From Larix sibirica (lineage: Eukaryota; Streptophyta; Pinopsida; Pinales; Pinaceae), in contig NWUY0300067387.1 of the NCBI GenBank assembly GCA_004151065.3, positions 8,624 to 19,288 on the forward strand: DNA of 10,665 nt, in the 5' to 3' direction. The notes beneath the pieces were generated by a model. It saw nothing but the letters and a program-made list of their open reading frames with translations. It was not told where the DNA came from and did no database searches. The stretch's first letter is position 1; every line of letters starts with the position of its first letter. The position numbers were made by a program, and so were the translations under genes. Shown here one piece after another: positions 7,868 through 10,665 of this stretch.

Positions 7868-8011
7868 ATGATCCCAAAAGTATGAACTAAAGATCCAATA
7901 CCAAAAATTTACAAAATTCTCACGTAAGGATTCTTGCATATGATCCCAAAATGCCGAATTAAATATCCAATACCAAAACTTTACAACCTGCTCGCATAAG
8001 GATTCATGCAT
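7868..8011 (-). repeat. 72-bp tandem duplication in the endonuclease
   Basis: Copies at 7868-7939 and 7940-8011 match at 59 of 72 positions by eye (about 82%), with no gaps. The period is exactly 24 codons, so it is in frame. In element order the copies read ESLCEQVVKFWYWIFNSAFW plus DHM, then ESLRENFVNFWYWIFSSYFW plus DHF. Each carries the ESL-to-DH segment that ends the endonuclease. In relatives this segment is present once. The divergence shows the duplication is old, or that the two halves came from different element copies. Confidence 0.88.
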
Positions 8012-8605
8012 GTAAAATATATCCAATCATTTTATACTCCCACATTACCTGATCTTTTATTAGTCCAAGTCACCGAAATAATGCTTGGTTTGATATCGAT
8101 CCATTCTTTAGCTTCAAACATATCATGAAAAAAATATTCCAGACGATCTTCTCTAATGGAACTTCCCCAGATTTCTTCATTGGATGAAACAAAATTGAAA
8201 TTACCTCTAGTAATTATGTCGGGGACATAAAAAAAATAGCACAATCAAAAGTTTCCCAAAAATTATTTCTATTTTCATATGGACCATAGATATTGAGAAC
8301 AAGGAAATGACTATCCATTTCTTTGGAAAAACCCTCCAAACATAAAGAAGACAAACATATGAAAGAACCTTCAGTCTTCAAGGACTTTTTCACCCCAAAA
8401 ATAACACCGCCTGATAGACCAGAACCATCTAGAGAAACAAAAGACGAACCACTAAACAACTTATCCAAAATAAGGATGATAATATCATCTTTACCAATAG
8501 ATTCTTGGAGAAGTAATATATGAAGAGATTCTACAACTACCAACCGTTTGATGGATGCAATTTTGGCTTGCCCTCTCAAGCCTCGAACATTTAGGGAAAT
8601 AATCT

Positions 8606-8609
8606 TCAT
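8606..8609 (-). promoter_or_regulatory. ORF1 stop / ORF2 start overlap (ATGA)
   Basis: On the minus strand the four bases ATGA contain the ORF2 start (ATG 8609-8607) and the ORF1 stop (TGA 8608-8606). ORF1 reads EALRAEKTQEGVPK up to this stop. Overlapping stop/start signals are known from some LINEs (UAAUG in silkworm SART1) as sites of termination-reinitiation. Here the overlap is seen directly; coupling is inferred. Confidence 0.7.
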
Positions 8610-9001
8610 TTGGGAACCCCTTCTTGGGTTTTCTCTGCTCTAAGTGCCTCAGTAATGCTTAATTGCCTCCATTCATTGATATCAATTTTGGACTTCTCCT
8701 TAGCATGTGACATACGTGAACTTCTCCCCACTTTTGATGGCTACTAGAGCAAAGGATCATAAAATTCCAACCCACCACCTTCCTTGCTACATGAGTGAAG
8801 CAGATAAGGGCCAAAGGAGCTATTCTTTGACACTTGGATAACAAAAGGCTTAGATATGATCAGTCCTCCCAACTTCCCATCATCCAATAAGTTAATGACC
8901 ATATCGATCACCACCCCCTTATCAGAGGGAATATTCGGTAACTTGACGCAAGGCAGGTCGGTCAGACGCTCCCGCTTAACAGATTCACACGGATTACACA
9001 A
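8606..9001 (-). pseudogene. C-terminal part of LINE ORF1, broken
   Basis: This is 132 codons in one frame ending at TGA 8608-8606, directly overlapping ORF2. It reads SDKGVVIDMVINLLDDGKLG, later SFGPYLLHSCSKEGGGLEFY, then two adjacent TAG stops (8746-8741), then SHAKEKSKIDINEWRQL and SITEALRAEKTQEGVPK. ORF1 of plant LINEs encodes an RNA-binding protein with a CCHC knuckle; no knuckle is present here, so only the variable tail is represented. The upstream limit is set by an in-frame TGA near 9010; the first codon is TTG, not a real start. Assignment to ORF1 rests mainly on position and frame, not on a recognised domain. Confidence 0.55.
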
Positions 9002-9540
9002 ATGCGCTCACAAAGACTAGATGTGAACTCAAAATTCCATGAAGTTGGATTCTATTACTTGAATCATTTACAAAATTACATGCAAACAAATAAACAAGTC
9101 GGACTCGACCTATTACAATACATAGGAGTAATCCCTACTATGTCTATGTTTTCTCTGTGTGTGATCTTCTTTGTGATCGATTCTCTATCGTTCCTTGATT
9201 GATTGGTACCTCCTTATATGCCCTCTCACTGCTTTACTGCTGTTCCTGAGGTCCACCTGTATGTCCTCCCTTAGGTGTCCTTACTCTGTCTGCTGAATTC
9301 TCCCTGATTCTGCAGACCTGCAGTTGTCAGCACCTCTATTCATGCCTGCATAACCTTCTCCTGTGGTGTCATCTAGCTTGATCTCAACCACCTTCTTAAC
9401 TGCCATTAAATTCCTCAACTACCCATAATGGTTGTAGGTATGTTGCCTAGACCTCTGCACCTTTTTGAATTTGCTACAGTTGTTGTTCTCACTGGCCTAC
9501 ACTTTGCCATGTAGACCATTTTTATCTCGTCGGTTCTCAA
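9002..9540. other. non-coding, LTR- or UTR-like sequence
   Basis: No gene is visible. The stretch from about 9040 to 9150 (TTGAATCATTTACAAAATTA, then TAAACAAGTCGGACTCGACC and ATTACAATACATAGGAG) has the look of the transcribed part of a plant LTR read on the minus strand, but I cannot show terminal TG/CA ends, a primer binding site or a second LTR. It could also be the 5' UTR of the LINE. From 9200 to 9540 the + strand is pyrimidine-rich. Identity unresolved. Confidence 0.3.
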
Positions 9541-10600
9541 CTTAACTCATCGACTTCACTTAGTATCGATGATTTTCGTCTGCCCCATTCTCCATGTTTA
9601 GCCTTTGTCGCTTCTCCATCGATGTCGCTTCTTGACCATCTTGTTGACTTTTCGACTTCAACGACTCCTCTCCTGTCGACCACACTTCGACAGCTTCCTA
9701 CTCGACTACTTGGACTCAATTGCATGGCCTTGAATTCCCGTATTCCCGCACGAGTGGTTGTCAGCAATTCCTTTGGTTGGCCTTCTCTCGTCGATCATCT
9801 TTGACTCATCCTCCTATGATAAGTCGATATTCTGTCAACCGAACTATACTATGACCAGTCTGCTTGCACTCATCCAAGTACATCGATCCTCTTTTCGACA
9901 CTTCTTCTGTGACTTCAGTTTCTGTCACCTTCCCTTTAGTCACATTTGATCCAATGACTAGACTTTACTTCTTTCTTTCCCAACCATATTTGATCTTATC
10001 CTTGACTGTAACTCAGTCGTTGCCACACTACGTTGGTTCCTTCCTCTTATGCACTTGATCATTCCTTTGGTCAGTCTTCTTGCATCAAACCAGCTCAGTG
10101 ACTCAATAGTTGATCCCTTTGATCCATTTTGGTATTTTTCGTCTTCATCCTTCAACCACTCCTATGTATTCGACATTCTTTACATTAGTGTCATCACAGA
10201 ATCGCCTAGTCCTCTGACTAGTCTCGACTATAATACAACTTGGTCCTTCGACCGAAGTCTACTCTTGGCCATTCATTGACCATTTGGGACAACTGTCTCT
10301 TTCTTCTGCCAGAAGGAATTCATCCTCTATAAGTGACTCACATTGTCACTCTCCCTGGTCTCCATCTCCACCAATCCTCATCGATTGTCTGTTGTTGACT
10401 GTTCTTCTCGTCTTCCAACTGTCTCCATTTGTCGTTGTCGACTCTTGACTAGTTTATCCCTTTAGTCGATATCACCCTCGATCATTTCATTACATTGTCT
10501 GATTTTCGGCTATCGAACTTAGTCGATCAAAAACCCCATGAATCAACTACCTACTATTGACTATCTCTCATTATCCTAAAGGTCGTCGACCGTCCTCTGG
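9541..10600. repeat. TCGA-rich non-coding tract
   Basis: The tetramer TCGA occurs 21 times in about 1.04 kb (for example at 9550, 9566, 9619, 9652, 9676, 9687, 9702, 9791, 10170, 10224, 10466, 10478, 10586), where about four would be expected with equal base use and fewer in CpG-depleted DNA. Many are TCGAC or GTCGA, and TTGAC (the W-box core) is also frequent. Spacing is irregular, so this is not a clean tandem array. Short open frames on both strands (for example 9537-9767 minus and 9622-9804 plus) overlap each other and look accidental. It may be decayed repeat or LTR sequence. No promoter can be defined. Confidence 0.45.
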
Positions 10601-10665
10601 GCATCTTTCATCAGTCATTCCTGATTGTTTCTCTTGGGCTTGGATGCCCTTGCATCATCATCCAC

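Larger units (their letters stand above)
4485..8609 (-). pseudogene. LINE ORF2 pseudogene (EN-RT-zf-RVT-RNase H)
   Basis: About 4.1 kb of decayed ORF2, which in live elements nicks target DNA, reverse-transcribes the element RNA and degrades the template. I chose ATG 8609-8607 as the start because MKIISLNVRGL is the standard endonuclease N-terminus and because it overlaps the ORF1 stop. The domains run from endonuclease (8609 to about 7850) through a basic linker (about 7850-7250), reverse transcriptase (about 7235-6400) and thumb/connection (about 6400-5400) to zf-RVT (about 5385-5190) and RNase H (about 4900-4485). At least four frameshifts are visible: at an A8 run near 8230, near 8030, near 7050 between two RT segments, and near 4785. 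Many in-frame stops also occur. Several stops sit where the family has Arg or Gln, consistent with CGA to TGA and CAG to TAG changes. Base composition matches its surroundings, so the insertion is old. Confidence 0.87.
7850..8609 (-). other. apurinic/apyrimidinic-like endonuclease domain of ORF2
   Basis: This N-terminal domain nicks target DNA in active LINEs. Visible motifs are SLNVRGL (residues 5-11, catalytic Asn7), LLLQES (32-37, catalytic Glu36), NIYGPY (106-111) and, after a frameshift in an A8 run near 8230, GNFNFVSSNEEIWG, where GDFN is usual. The Asp to Asn change (codon 8200-8202) removes a catalytic residue. WIDIKPSIISVTWTNKRSG follows. Near 8027-8029 an expected RLDR motif reads stop-LD (TGA for CGA) with a frame change. 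The final SDH motif appears as WDH, twice, because of a 72-bp duplication. Confidence 0.85.
4238..9001 (-). mobile_element. degenerate plant L1-type LINE with RNase H
   Basis: This is a non-LTR retrotransposon read on the minus strand, about 4.75 kb as visible. In element order it has the end of ORF1 (from about 9001), ORF2 with endonuclease, linker, reverse transcriptase, zf-RVT and RNase H-like domains (8609 to 4485), a 3' UTR of about 240 bases, and a poly(A) tail (T8 on the + strand, 4238-4245). The domain order matches plant L1-clade LINEs that have gained an RNase H domain. The copy is inactive, with several frameshifts, many stops and lost catalytic residues. The 5' boundary is uncertain: coding-like ORF1 sequence fades near 9001, where an in-frame TGA lies just upstream, and no matching target-site duplication was found. 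The element may be 5' truncated or interrupted by the sequence beyond 9000. Confidence 0.88.

Noticed and set aside
8323-8523. Plus-strand open frame of 66 codons
   Set aside because: It is the antisense shadow of the endonuclease, whose minus-strand frame shows catalytic motifs.
8659-8844. Minus-strand 61-codon frame overlapping the ORF1 tail
   Set aside because: It is in a different frame from the one that runs to the ATGA overlap, and has no motif.
9537-9804. Overlapping open frames on both strands, Arg/Ser-rich and Thr/Leu-rich
   Set aside because: They arise from the TCGA-rich composition; there are no recognisable residues and neither frame extends beyond the tract.

Overview
The window looks like nuclear, repeat-derived DNA of a seed plant, possibly a gymnosperm such as a conifer. 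It is AT-rich and has no intact gene. It carries a badly decayed plant-type LINE with an RNase H domain, a short structured retroposon-like insert in decayed coding sequence, and stop codons of the kind left by deamination of methylated cytosines. A single N at 2313 suggests a draft assembly. There is no operon structure, no bacterial-type gene, no CRISPR array and no rRNA or tRNA gene that I can support. The species assignment is inference.

Layout. Positions 1-1250 are relatively G-rich non-coding DNA with degenerate short-period repeats: a 28-bp pair at 704-759 and a ~35-bp-period GGTGGGGT minisatellite at about 948-1235. Positions 1250-4237 are T-rich on the + strand. Read on the minus strand, several stretches (2070-2730, 2838-3115, 3302-3571) still look like broken lysine-rich protein-coding sequence of a family I cannot name. 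A 197-bp element at 2261-2457, flanked by perfect 16-bp direct repeats, is inserted into this decayed sequence and is best explained as a SINE-like retroposon.

Positions 4238 to about 9000 hold one minus-strand LINE. Read in its own direction it has the end of an ORF1, an ATGA stop/start overlap, and ORF2 with endonuclease, linker, reverse transcriptase, zf-RVT zinc-binding motif and RNase H-like domain, then a 3' UTR and an A8 tail. It is dead: there are several frameshifts and stops, the RT motif A region appears deleted, and the second RT catalytic motif has lost both aspartates. The endonuclease contains a 72-bp (24-codon) in-frame duplication of its C-terminal catalytic-motif region.

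Positions 9000-10665 are non-coding on both strands. The first part has the look of LTR or untranslated element sequence; from 9540 to 10600 the tetramer TCGA is strongly over-represented (21 occurrences). No working multi-gene system was found. The least explained items are the structured 2261-2457 insert, the unidentified decayed protein at 2070-3571, and the TCGA-rich tract.
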